From: JAGSPQ01 sp038206395
GTDB taxonomy: Bacteria; Myxococcota; Myxococcia; Myxococcales; Myxococcaceae
Assembly: GCA_038206395.1 (NCBI GenBank)
Contig: JBBRAX010000019.1
Span: 40,267 to 104,266, forward strand
Length of the DNA: 64,000 nt
Direction: 5' to 3'
Both the position numbers and the translations under genes were made by a program. Position 1 is the stretch's first letter. Each line of letters begins with the position of its first letter. Positions 1-8,055 of the stretch are shown in pieces. The notes under the pieces are model-generated. The model did not search any database and was not told the DNA's origin. It worked only from the letters and a program-made list of their open reading frames with translations.

Positions 1-3000
1 CCCTCGTCGAGCAGATCATTCAGCGACACCAGGTCGCCGGCCGCGGTCTGGAAGATCGGCAGCCGCACCAGCCACGCCCTGCGCTTCTTCCGGGCGACGA
101 GCCAGAAGGCCAACGGCGCGAGCAGCGGCCCCTGCTCGCGGCGCTTGAGCAGATCGGACGACAGCGCATCGGCGACGCGCTCGAGCAACGCCTCGGCCTC
201 GTCGGCGACCCGCATGATCACGGCCTTCCATGCGTCGTCCTCGACCACGCCTTCTCCGATGGTCAGCGTCTCGCAGTTGAAGCGGGCGACCAGCGGCGCG
301 GGCAAGGCGCCGTCGATCGTGCTGATCGGGCGCCGGTCGACGAGGACGTGAACACGGCCGCCCTGCTCTGCCGTGATGCCAACTTCTCCTTCGAGGTCTT
401 GGGTCAGCGGCCGGCGCCACAGCACCGGGTCGGGCAGCTTGACGTCCTTCACCTGAGGAATCGTCTTCCGGGCGGCGCGGGTCGCGAGCTCGCGCTGCAG
501 CGAGGCGGTGACGTCTTCGGTCGACTTCCAGCGCGACAACGCCTTCAAGACCAGCGGCTCGGTGGCGATCACGATTGGCTCGCCCGAGCTCGAGGCGCCG
601 TCGATGGCCAGCGTCACGAACCGCACCTTCTTCTGGGCGTCGAAGGTTCGCGCCGGCCGCAGCTGCCCATCGGTGCAGGGGAAGATCGCGAGATCGCGAA
701 GGGGCTGGCTGAACGTGTTCGAGGCCGCAAAGGCGCGGAAGACCGCGTCGTGGGCCTCGGGCAAGTCGAGGTGCGCTGCGAGCGTGGTGACCAGCTGCTG
801 TTCGGCCACCCGGATCGCGTCCGTCAGCCAGCCGCGCGCGTCGTCGAGAAGCCGGGAAGAGACCGGGTCTGCCCCTTCGGTGATCGCGAGGCGGGCGCTG
901 AGCGGCAGCCGGGCGTCGACCTGCTCACGGCGGTAGAGCCGGTCGCTGATGATCACGTCGACCTCGGCGCGGCAAGCCGCCTCGGCAGAGGCACGCGTCC
1001 GCTGCGAGCCGGGCGGTGCCGCGCCTGCTGACGCCGTGAGGCCCACGAAACCTTTCACCCGCGCGGTCGAGACTTCGACGAGAAGCAGCGCGTCAGCAGG
1101 GGGCTTCACCAAGGTGGTGGGCCGGGCCAGGTACTCCTCGAGCAGTCGTCGGCGCGTCAGCTCGGCGGTCGCATCGGTGGCGCGAACGCTGAGCAGCTCG
1201 CCCAGCAGGGCCGCCGTCGCGGCGCCGACCTTCACCACCTCAAACCCCTCGGGCACGGCAATCGTCAGCCCGGGCGGTAAAGTCCACAGAGCGCCGCCAC
1301 GCTTCCGCAGCGCCTCCAGCGACACGGAGCCGGTGGGCGTGCGGAAGAGCCCTGCCCTGTCGATCGAAGTGGCAGGCGGGCGCTGCTTGCGAAGGTAGGC
1401 GGTGACCACCTGTGCAGAGCCTGGCTGGAACAGATCCATCGGGCAGCCGGCCTGCGCGACGGCCTTCGCCGGCAGCTCGAGCTCAGCCTTGCGAATCGCC
1501 TGCAGCACGCGCTGGTAGACGGCGTCGCGAACGACACCCGTCCAGTCGGCGTTGGGCGTGAAGTCCGGGCAGTCGACCACCGCGCGCGCAAAGCCGTAGG
1601 TCGCAGTGAGGTGCGTCTCTTCCAGCCGCACGCCGTTGCGCAGCAGCAGCAGGTGCAGCTCGGAGCCTGTGGCTGCCGTGATTCCCACCTCGCCCGTGAA
1701 GCCGTCGATCGGCACCTTCACTGTCGCGTGGCTCAGCGTGGCGGGGGTCTTCGGCGCGGCGATCTTCTCGCGAATCTCGCGTTCCTGTTCGAGGAGGTCG
1801 CGGGCGTCGGTCATCCTGCGCTGGTTCAGCTTCAGCATCGCGGCGTGGAGCTCGGGCTCCAGCAGCAGCACCGGCTCGCCCGAGAGCAGCGGGGCTCCCC
1901 ATTTTTCCGAGGTCCACCACCAGGTCTCCTGGTCTCGCATCGCGTTGAAAGAGGTCGGCGCGCCGGTGATCGTCGGCAGAACGGGCGCGTCGCGCAGGGC
2001 GGGAGGCAGCGCTTCGAGGCGCTTGCCGGCGCGGGCGAGGCGGATGATCCAGTCGCGGGCGTGAGCAGCGAAGGCGGGCGAGCCGATCTCCGGCAGCACT
2101 GCGCGGCCGAACGCTTCCTCGATTTCGGGGATGACCTGCGCCCAGACCTTGTCCGTCGGCAGCTCGGCCCAGAGCTGGTCACTGAGGTCGTGGGTCAGGT
2201 CGACGACCGCATGCAGCCGCAGCGGCTCGAGCTTCGCCACTTCTCCTTGCTGAATGAAGCGCCCTTTGCACAACAGCCGCACGAAGGCCGGCGCGTGAGA
2301 TCTGTCAACGAGGCCGAGCTCACCCACCACGCCCGGCTGAGAGATCGCGGTGCGGGTGAGGCAGTGATCCGGCACCAGGCACGACTCCACCGGTGATTCC
2401 AGCCACCGTTCTTTCGTCTCGGCGACCTGCGCGATGCGGCGCACGAGCTTCTGGGCGTCGACCTGGTTCTTCGGCGGCAGCAGGCGCCTGACTGGATCGT
2501 CATCGGAGTCGAGCAGCGCGACCCGCGGTGGGTGGCTGCCGCGCGGCAAGATCGCCCGCGTGAAGTAGATCGGTCGACCCAGCTTCTCATCGGCGACGAA
2601 CTCGGCCGGCGAGTGCCAGGTGTTGTGGAGCCCCTGGATGACCTTGAAGTCCGAAAGGATCGCGCGCGCTTCGGCGGGGATGCGGCTGCCCAGCCAGAGG
2701 TTCGTCATGTACTCGCGGTACTTCGCGCGCCACACGCCCTCGACCTGCAGCTTCGCGGTGACTTCGAGCGACAGCTGTCTCACCTTCTTGATCACCGCGT
2801 TGACGGCGGGATCCGAGTCGACGACATCCGAGCCCGAGGCGTTGCGGCGCATGCGATCGCACCGCGCCCACGCGTTGACGAACGGCACGGGCAGCTCGAT
2901 CAGCCGGCGAGACACCTCGACGCCGTCGACGTCGAACACCAGGTGTCCCCCGGGCCCGTATGGATCCAGGCCGACCACAAGGTCCATGCCGTCGCCCTTG

Positions 3001-3620
3001 AAGCTGAGCTCGTTCAGCAGGCCGCCTTTGAAGAGCGGCCTTTGCTTCACGACCTTCTTGTTCACCTTCAAGGTCGGCGGATAGCGAAGCGCGCGCTGGT
3101 CGACCGCCTTTTCCTCGGGCGTCACGTCGGTGAGCGCGTTCTTCACCACCGCCCAGCCGAAGCGCTTGCGGACGTGGACGACGGTGCCCTTCTCGTCGCA
3201 CTCCGAGATCGACACCGCGTCGGGCGGCTTGATCTCGAGCGCCACCTTGCCGCTGCGGACCTTGATCCACTTCGGCTGGAGGCCAAGCGCGCCGGCGATG
3301 CCGAGTGACAGCGATCGAACGTGGCGACGGGCATCGTCGGCAGATGAGTCGAGGGCACGGTTCAGCAGATCCTTCATTGCGGCCGCGGCGAAGGGCTTGC
3401 CGTCGAACCGGAGGATGACGTCGTCGGTGTCAGTGGTGATCTCGACCGTGTCGGCGCCGGCGCCCGTGGCGGCCCGAAGCACCTCGAGGATCCAGTGGTG
3501 CGGCTCGGCGAGGCGGTACTCGCGCAGCTTGGCCATCGCGCGGCGCGCATCGATGCGGAAGACGCCCTCGGCGACCTTCTCGCCGCCGCTGCGCAGCTGG
3601 GCTTCGAGTGGATCCGTCAT
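1..3620 (-). CDS. Very large GHKL-like protein with ~210-residue internal repeats (partial, C-terminus off the left edge)
   Basis: The frame is open on the minus strand from an ATG at 3620 to base 1, at least 1,206 codons. The N-terminus resembles a GHKL/HSP90 ATPase fold: WILEVLRAATGAGADTVEI takes the place of the N-box, followed by RFDGKPF and LSLGIAGALG. The N-box Asn that binds Mg-ATP is Ala here, so ATP binding may be lost. The rest is repetitive. A GEVGITA / GFVGLTA motif recurs near residues 642, 853 and 1073. A paired motif (TxxGxxxSLxxL type) recurs near 552, 760, 980 and 1190. That gives a unit of about 210 residues. The start overlaps the stop of the upstream HSP90-like gene by 4 nt (ATGA), so the two are co-translated and probably act together. 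The family is not recognised; a chaperone-like or defence role is only a guess. Confidence 0.8.
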   Translation of the reverse strand, partial: MTDPLEAQLRSGGEKVAEGVFRIDARRAMAKLREYRLAEPHHWILEVLRAATGAGADTVEITTDTDDVILRFDGKPFAAAAMKDLLNRALDSSADDARRHVRSLSLGIAGALGLQPKWIKVRSGKVALEIKPPDAVSISECDEKGTVVHVRKRFGWAVVKNALTDVTPEEKAVDQRALRYPPTLKVNKKVVKQRPLFKGGLLNELSFKGDGMDLVVGLDPYGPGGHLVFDVDGVEVSRRLIELPVPFVNAWARCDRMRRNASGSDVVDSDPAVNAVIKKVRQLSLEVTAKLQVEGVWRAKYREYMTNLWLGSRIPAEARAILSDFKVIQGLHNTWHSPAEFVADEKLGRPIYFTRAILPRGSHPPRVALLDSDDDPVRRLLPPKNQVDAQKLVRRIAQVAETKERWLESPVESCLVPDHCLTRTAISQPGVVGELGLVDRSHAPAFVRLLCKGRFIQQGEVAKLEPLRLHAVVDLTHDLSDQLWAELPTDKVWAQVIPEIEEAFGRAVLPEIGSPAFAAHARDWIIRLARAGKRLEALPPALRDAPVLPTITGAPTSFNAMRDQETWWWTSEKWGAPLLSGEPVLLLEPELHAAMLKLNQRRMTDARDLLEQEREIREKIAAPKTPATLSHATVKVPIDGFTGEVGITAATGSELHLLLLRNGVRLEETHLTATYGFARAVVDCPDFTPNADWTGVVRDAVYQRVLQAIRKAELELPAKAVAQAGCPMDLFQPGSAQVVTAYLRKQRPPATSIDRAGLFRTPTGSVSLEALRKRGGALWTLPPGLTIAVPEGFEVVKVGAATAALLGELLSVRATDATAELTRRRLLEEYLARPTTLVKPPADALLLVEVSTARVKGFVGLTASAGAAPPGSQRTRASAEAACRAEVDVIISDRLYRREQVDARLPLSARLAITEGADPVSSRLLDDARGWLTDAIRVAEQQLVTTLAAHLDLPEAHDAVFRAFAASNTFSQPLRDLAIFPCTDGQLRPARTFDAQKKVRFVTLAIDGASSSGEPIVIATEPLVLKALSRWKSTEDVTASLQRELATRAARKTIPQVKDVKLPDPVLWRRPLTQDLEGEVGITAEQGGRVHVLVDRRPISTIDGALPAPLVARFNCETLTIGEGVVEDDAWKAVIMRVADEAEALLERVADALSSDLLKRREQGPLLAPLAFWLVARKKRRAWLVRLPIFQTAAGDLVSLNDLLDE

Positions 3621-5140
3621 CTCAGCGCCCACTGCGTCAGGGCCCAGTCTCGCGCCGGAGTGAGCGCTGCGTTCATCACCGCGAGGCGGCGCGCGACCAG
3701 CAGCGCCGCCAGCCGAGGCGCCGTCTCGAGCAGCGCAGTCACCGCCGCGAGCTCTTCGTGCGCCAAGTCGATCGCGAGCACCGGCGGGGCGAAGGCGTCG
3801 AAGGGCGAGCCGCTGGCCTTTTCTATGGGCTCGGGGATTCCCAGCTCTTTGACGAGGGCGAAGGGGCCGGTGGTCGCTCCGAAGAGCCGGGTCAACGCGA
3901 CCTGGCGCGTGCCGGCCCCTGCTGCTTTCAAGCCGGCAAGCATTGCCGCACAGAACGCCGGAGCGCGGACCACCGGCAGCGGCTCGGCATGAACCCAGTG
4001 CCCGGCAGCGGGCAGCACTTCGGCTCTTTTCTTCAGCAGCGCGATGAAGCCTTCATCGCCGGCCGCTTCCACCACTGGCACGCCCGCGGCGATCAGGCGG
4101 GTGACGAGCGGCCCCGTCTCGTCGGCGAAGAAGATCACCTTCTTCCTCTTCGCGCGCGACGCGCCTCCGCCCGGGTGACGAAGCCACGCCTGCTCGAGGC
4201 CGATGGTCTGAAGCGCGTAGGTGAAGAGCACCTGCCAGTCACTGCGAAGCTTCGGATCCACCGCGCAGCGCCGCAGCTCGTCGGGCAGCCGTTCTTTCAA
4301 GGCCCCCTTCGTCAACCTTCGGGCCTGGTCGATGGCCTTCTCGAAGTTCTTGTCGCGGCGAACGTTGTCGCGGGTCAGCGTGTGCTCGAGCCAGCGGGAG
4401 GCGATCTTGATCGCGACGTTCGGCACCAGCGGCTCATCGGTCTCGAGCAGCGTCAAGCCGCGGTTGTAGAGGCCGCTGGGCGCCGGCCTCTCGCGCGAGA
4501 CGCCGGCGACGATCAGCGTCCCCTCTTCCTTCAGCTCGACCTGGTACGGCGCGTCGACTTCGAAGGGCGCGTTGACGGGCACAGGCTCGGGCGCAGGTTT
4601 GCCATCTGCGCTGCCGGCGGCGAAAGCGATGTCAGACTCGCAGTGGCGGCACCAGCGGCGCACTGCAGCTTCTGACTGTTTGGCGAAGTCGTCGTAGGCG
4701 CTGGGGCGCAGGTGCTTGTGAACCGTGACCCGCGTGCCTTCGACGGGCGCGTCGAGCTTCAGCAGCTCGTAGCTCTTGTCTTTCTTGAAGAGCACCCGCC
4801 AGAACTCACCGTCGCGGCCGGTGTCGACGACGACCGCGTCGGGCGCGCAGGCAAAGACGCTGACGAAGCCGATGCCGAACTTGCCGATCTTGGTGAGATC
4901 GTTTTCCTTGCTCGAACGGAACTTGGTCAGCAGGTAATCGTCGATCACCTTCCGGTTCATCCCCTCGCCCCAGTCGGCGACCGTGGCGGTGGCGAGCCCC
5001 AGCTTCTTGTTCGGCGTGTACTGCAGCACCACCTCGATGCGGGTCGAGCCCGAGTCGAGGCTGTTCTGAATGAGCTCGCGGTAGAACGCGAAGGGATCGC
5101 TGAACTGGTGAACGAGCTCGTCGAGCAGATCCGCGGACAT
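3617..5140 (-). CDS. HSP90-like GHKL-fold ATPase
   Basis: This 507-residue protein begins with a clear GHKL ATP-binding domain: N-box RELIQNSLDSG near residues 21-31 with the Mg-binding Asn, DWGEGM (DxGxG-type) near 56-61, and a glycine-rich GKFGIGFVSVF lid near 85-95. This is the HSP90/MutL/histidine-kinase ATPase superfamily, and the order of motifs is closest to HSP90 (HtpG). At 507 residues it is shorter than HtpG (about 620), and the middle and C-terminal parts are not recognisable as HSP90, so it is an HSP90-like protein rather than HtpG itself. It lies 14 nt after the DUF1275 gene and overlaps the large repeat protein by 4 nt. An active ATPase followed by a degenerate GHKL partner suggests a two-protein machine (inference). 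Confidence 0.85.
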   Translation of the reverse strand: MSADLLDELVHQFSDPFAFYRELIQNSLDSGSTRIEVVLQYTPNKKLGLATATVADWGEGMNRKVIDDYLLTKFRSSKENDLTKIGKFGIGFVSVFACAPDAVVVDTGRDGEFWRVLFKKDKSYELLKLDAPVEGTRVTVHKHLRPSAYDDFAKQSEAAVRRWCRHCESDIAFAAGSADGKPAPEPVPVNAPFEVDAPYQVELKEEGTLIVAGVSRERPAPSGLYNRGLTLLETDEPLVPNVAIKIASRWLEHTLTRDNVRRDKNFEKAIDQARRLTKGALKERLPDELRRCAVDPKLRSDWQVLFTYALQTIGLEQAWLRHPGGGASRAKRKKVIFFADETGPLVTRLIAAGVPVVEAAGDEGFIALLKKRAEVLPAAGHWVHAEPLPVVRAPAFCAAMLAGLKAAGAGTRQVALTRLFGATTGPFALVKELGIPEPIEKASGSPFDAFAPPVLAIDLAHEELAAVTALLETAPRLAALLVARRLAVMNAALTPARDWALTQWALR

Positions 5141-5154
5141 CGAAGCGCCGAAGC

Positions 5155-5934
5155 CTACTTCGAGCGAACGTCCAGCGAGGCCTCAACCGGCTTCACCCGG
5201 CCGCGCTGCAAGAACGCCAGCGCGCTCGCCCCGAACACTGCCAGGGCGGGCAGCACCATCGCCCACCGGCTCGAGCGCATCGTCAGCACGGCGCCGAGCA
5301 GGGCCCCGAACACGAAGGTCAGCACGATGGTGGTCAGCAAGACAGTCCTGGCGGGCACGGGGCGTTCGGGCTTGAGGCCCACGCCCAGCCCCGGAAACGC
5401 GCCGAGCTTCGCCCGATGCCAGCGGTACCAGCGCGCCACCTCGATCGCCAGGTCGGTGGCGACGCCAGTGAGGTGGGTGGTGCGCACGACGGCTCCTGAC
5501 AAGCGCGTGACGAGGCTGTTCTGAATTCCCATCGCCAGACAGAGAATGGTGGCCTCGGCATCGAGCAGTCGGGGGTGGGTCGCCTGCGACAGGCCCGCGA
5601 CGAAGATGAACAGCGACAGCAGTCCGGCTTCCACCAACAGCGCGGTCGCGTAGGCCTGCGAGATGCGCCCGGGCGCGTGGCCTTCGATTAACAGCGTGGC
5701 GCCAAACGCGCCCAGAAAGAACATCACCACCAACAGCAGCGCCGACACGGCGGCTCCCGGATCACCCGACGCCACGTCGGTGCTGATGCGCCCGATGCTC
5801 CCGGTGACATGCGAGGTGAAGGACCCAATCATGATGAAGCCGCCCGAGTTCACGAAGCCGGCGATGAACGCCAGGTAGCCGGCCACCAGTGCGTTCGTCT
5901 TCGGACTTCGAGATGGGCCTTCATGTCGGAACAC
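5155..5934 (-). CDS. DUF1275 (YoaK-type) membrane protein
   Basis: A 259-residue polytopic membrane protein with about six hydrophobic segments. Early motifs such as AGYLAFIAGFVNSGGF and TSHVTGSI, and the later GIQNSLVTRLSGAVVRTTHLTG, are characteristic of the DUF1275/YoaK family, whose molecular function is unknown (transport has been suggested). The frame is open upstream to 6144. The GTG at 5934 is chosen because it is preceded by GGAGG nine bases upstream and leaves a family-sized protein beginning just before the first membrane segment. It is first in a minus-strand run with the two GHKL-type genes, 14 nt ahead of the next, so it may be their membrane partner or only share the transcript. 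Confidence 0.85.
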   Translation of the reverse strand: MFRHEGPSRSPKTNALVAGYLAFIAGFVNSGGFIMIGSFTSHVTGSIGRISTDVASGDPGAAVSALLLVVMFFLGAFGATLLIEGHAPGRISQAYATALLVEAGLLSLFIFVAGLSQATHPRLLDAEATILCLAMGIQNSLVTRLSGAVVRTTHLTGVATDLAIEVARWYRWHRAKLGAFPGLGVGLKPERPVPARTVLLTTIVLTFVFGALLGAVLTMRSSRWAMVLPALAVFGASALAFLQRGRVKPVEASLDVRSK

Positions 5935-5943
5935 TGCGGTACG

Positions 5944-5948
5944 CCTCC
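5944..5948 (-). promoter_or_regulatory. Shine-Dalgarno site fixing the GTG start of the DUF1275 gene
   Basis: GGAGG on the minus strand with a 9-nt spacer to the GTG at 5934. No comparable site precedes the in-frame starts further upstream, so this sets the N-terminus. Confidence 0.6.
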
Positions 5949-6158
5949 GGCGCACAGGCTTCGAGCAGCCAGAAGGGATTGTGCTCGCAACGCCGCGACA
6001 TGTCGCAGAGCAAGTGCTGCGCCGAGCGTGGCCGACCCAGCGAACGCGCAGGAACTGCACTGCAACAGGGGCTGCCGCAAACGGTGCCGCCTCGCTCAAC
6101 CGCTGACGCGAAGGCGCGGCCGTTGCAGCAACCTTCAGGCACAAACCTGGAGGAGTTC

Positions 6159-6398
6159 ATGAGCGACACCATGCAGCGCTGGGCAGAAGAGATGAAAGAC
6201 GGCATCGAAGTGCTCAAGACGATGAAGGACGAGCTGAAGGTTCAGATCCACCTCGCCAGCATGGAAGCGAAGGAACGCTTCACCGAGCTCGAGCAGCGCA
6301 TCGACAACGAGCAGCTCACCGCGAAGAAGAACCTCAAGGAACTGACCGCCAGCTTCAAGACCCTTAAAGACGAGCTGGGCAAGCAGAAGCACGGTTAG
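6159..6398 (+). CDS. Small charged coiled-coil protein, function unknown
   Basis: A 79-residue protein rich in Glu, Lys, Leu and Met, with heptad-like spacing through most of its length (for example EVLKTMKDELKVQIHL and RFTELEQRIDNEQL), so it is predicted to be almost wholly helical. It has no signal peptide or membrane segment. The ATG at 6159 is preceded by GGAGG at 6149-6153 with a good spacer, which makes translation likely; the longer in-frame start at 5889 lies inside the divergent DUF1275 gene and is rejected. It diverges from DUF1275 across about 220 bp that would hold both promoters. I do not recognise a family. Confidence 0.65.
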   Translation: MSDTMQRWAEEMKDGIEVLKTMKDELKVQIHLASMEAKERFTELEQRIDNEQLTAKKNLKELTASFKTLKDELGKQKHG

Positions 6399-6620
6399 CG
6401 CTCCCCCCCCCCGGAGTCGCATGCTCGAAACCGACAAGAAGTCTCCAGCCGAACCTCGCAGCCTTGCGCTCGCGGGAAACACGGGTGTGCTCCTGATGGG
6501 AAAAGGCTCACCCCGGCAGGTCCGACGGCCTCGGCTGACCCCGCGCAGGCTGGGGGGCGGCCAGCACGCCGTGGTTGAGCCGCGCAGCTCGGAATAGCCA
6601 CCCGTTGACCCGGCATCCGG

Positions 6621-7214
6621 GTGCTGGTGCCGGGCCATCTGAAAGACTCGTTGGGCCTGCTTCGAGAGAGGCGCTTCGGCACCTTCTGGTTTGCGAGCCT
6701 GCTGTCGAACATCGGGACCTGGGCCCAGCAGGTGGCCCAGCCGTGGCTGCTGCTGAGCCTGGGCGCTTCGCCCTTTCTTCTTGGGCTCGATTCCTTCGCG
6801 ATGGATGCGCCGGTGTGGATCCTGACGCTGGTGGGCGGGACGCTTGCCGATCGCGCTCATCGGCGGCGGGTCATCTCGGTGTGTCAGACGATTCAGATGA
6901 TGTGCCCTGCGCTGCTGGTGGCGCTGCTGCTGGGCACCACTCAGCCATGGATCGTGGTGCTGCTGTCACTGGTCGTTGGCGTGACCGACGCGCTCTCGAT
7001 GCCGTCGTTTCAGTCGATCGTCCCTTCCAGCAATACCTCTGCCAACACCTTGATTCAGAAGGCGGCGACTCCACGGTACCGCGGGCAGACCGTCAGCCTG
7101 ATGATGCTCGCGATGCGTGGATACTCCTCGCTGGCAGCCTCGCCACCGGGCTCTCGGTCGGTGCTTTCGGCGTTCGACGGGCTCAGCCGTGCGCGCGCTG
7201 CCCGCTTGCCTTGA
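6621..7214 (+). pseudogene. MFS transporter remnant with internal deletion and lost C-terminus
   Basis: A 197-codon frame starting GTG. Residues 1-138 read as the N-terminal half of an MFS exporter of the EntS-like class: RFGTFWFASLLSNIGTWAQQ, then ADRAHRRRVI (the loop 2-3 motif), then membrane segments ending at MPSFQSIVP. The next residues, NTLIQKAATPRYRGQTVSLMML, are what normally comes some 180-200 residues later in this family (NTLIQ..VPDEYRGR..SL). The middle helices are therefore missing, and the sequence ends after about 45 more residues instead of another four helices. An in-frame deletion plus C-terminal decay is the simplest reading. The 222 bp before it hold a run of ten C (6403-6412) but no gene that I can see. 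Confidence 0.7.
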
Positions 7215-7224
7215 CGCCACGGGC

Positions 7225-8055
7225 CTACTTCGAGCGGACGACGATTAAGGCCCCCAGCGACTTCAGGTGGGCCTCGACCAGCGGCAGCGACTCGGGCAGG
7301 CAGCACAGCCGCCGCTCGCGAGAGACATGGAAGTTTCCCGCGGCGCGCCGCTGCTGGGCTTCAACCGACGCATCGATCGCCCCGAAGGGGTCGCGGTTCG
7401 CGTCGGCAGCGACATCGGTGGCCGCGCGCTCGAGCACCAGGTGCAGCGTGCCGGCCAGCGGCCCTTCGAGAACGAAAGGCGCCAGCTGCCCCTTTACCGC
7501 TTCGGACACTTCGAGCAGCGCCGACAGCTGCAGAAAGGCGTGCTCGGCCCCCTCGCGGCACGCGACTTCGAGGGCGAGCCTCAACGGCGCTTTCACCTGC
7601 GCCTGCTCAGCGCGATCGACGGCGACAAAGCGACCCTTTGGATCTGCCAGGTGAAAGGTGAACCGGCCGTCGCCCCAACGGTCGTGAACGACGAGGTAAC
7701 GCCCTTTCGCGACCAGCCGGGCGCTGGTGTTCGAGACGAAGGGCAGGTCGGCCGCGGCGAGTGAGGCCGACCAACCGGACGACGCCCTGGTGGGGCGCGC
7801 GCCGTGTTCTGCGAGGTAGCGAACGGCGACGTCGCGCAGCGCGGTGAGCTTCTCGAGCACCCCTTTCGACGGAAGGCCTGAGGTGGCATCGAGGACGACA
7901 GAGGCGACGGCCTGCTTCGGCGCGGGTCGCGCGCACACCTCGATCAACTGCAGCAGGCGTAACGGGTCGGGGTACAGCGAACCGGCGCGGGCGATGCGGA
8001 CCAGCCGGATCAAAGGCTCCGACCACGCGGCCACCGCTTCGCCTTCGAGCTTCAC
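7225..8055 (-). CDS. Hypothetical cytosolic protein, paired with an outer-membrane protein
   Basis: A 276-residue protein starting at GTG 8055, which abuts the stop codon of the gene upstream (8056-8058), so translation is probably coupled. No signal peptide, membrane segment or catalytic motif is visible. The composition is that of a soluble alpha/beta protein, with a conserved-looking central stretch (KGRYLVVHDRWGDGRFTFHL, then ADPKGRFV). I do not recognise a family. Its only context is the preceding outer-membrane protein, which suggests a shared envelope-related role. The end lies 10 bp from the end of the MFS remnant on the other strand. Confidence 0.7.
   Translation of the reverse strand: MKLEGEAVAAWSEPLIRLVRIARAGSLYPDPLRLLQLIEVCARPAPKQAVASVVLDATSGLPSKGVLEKLTALRDVAVRYLAEHGARPTRASSGWSASLAAADLPFVSNTSARLVAKGRYLVVHDRWGDGRFTFHLADPKGRFVAVDRAEQAQVKAPLRLALEVACREGAEHAFLQLSALLEVSEAVKGQLAPFVLEGPLAGTLHLVLERAATDVAADANRDPFGAIDASVEAQQRRAAGNFHVSRERRLCCLPESLPLVEAHLKSLGALIVVRSK

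Noticed and set aside
348..3308. Several plus-strand frames of 140-260 codons in the first 3.6 kb
   Set aside because: The minus frame is open throughout with repeat structure and correct third-position GC; the plus frames are its mirror images.
6403..6412. Run of ten C as a phase-variation tract
   Set aside because: It lies after the stop of the small coiled-coil gene and before the MFS remnant, with no promoter or coding frame it could switch.
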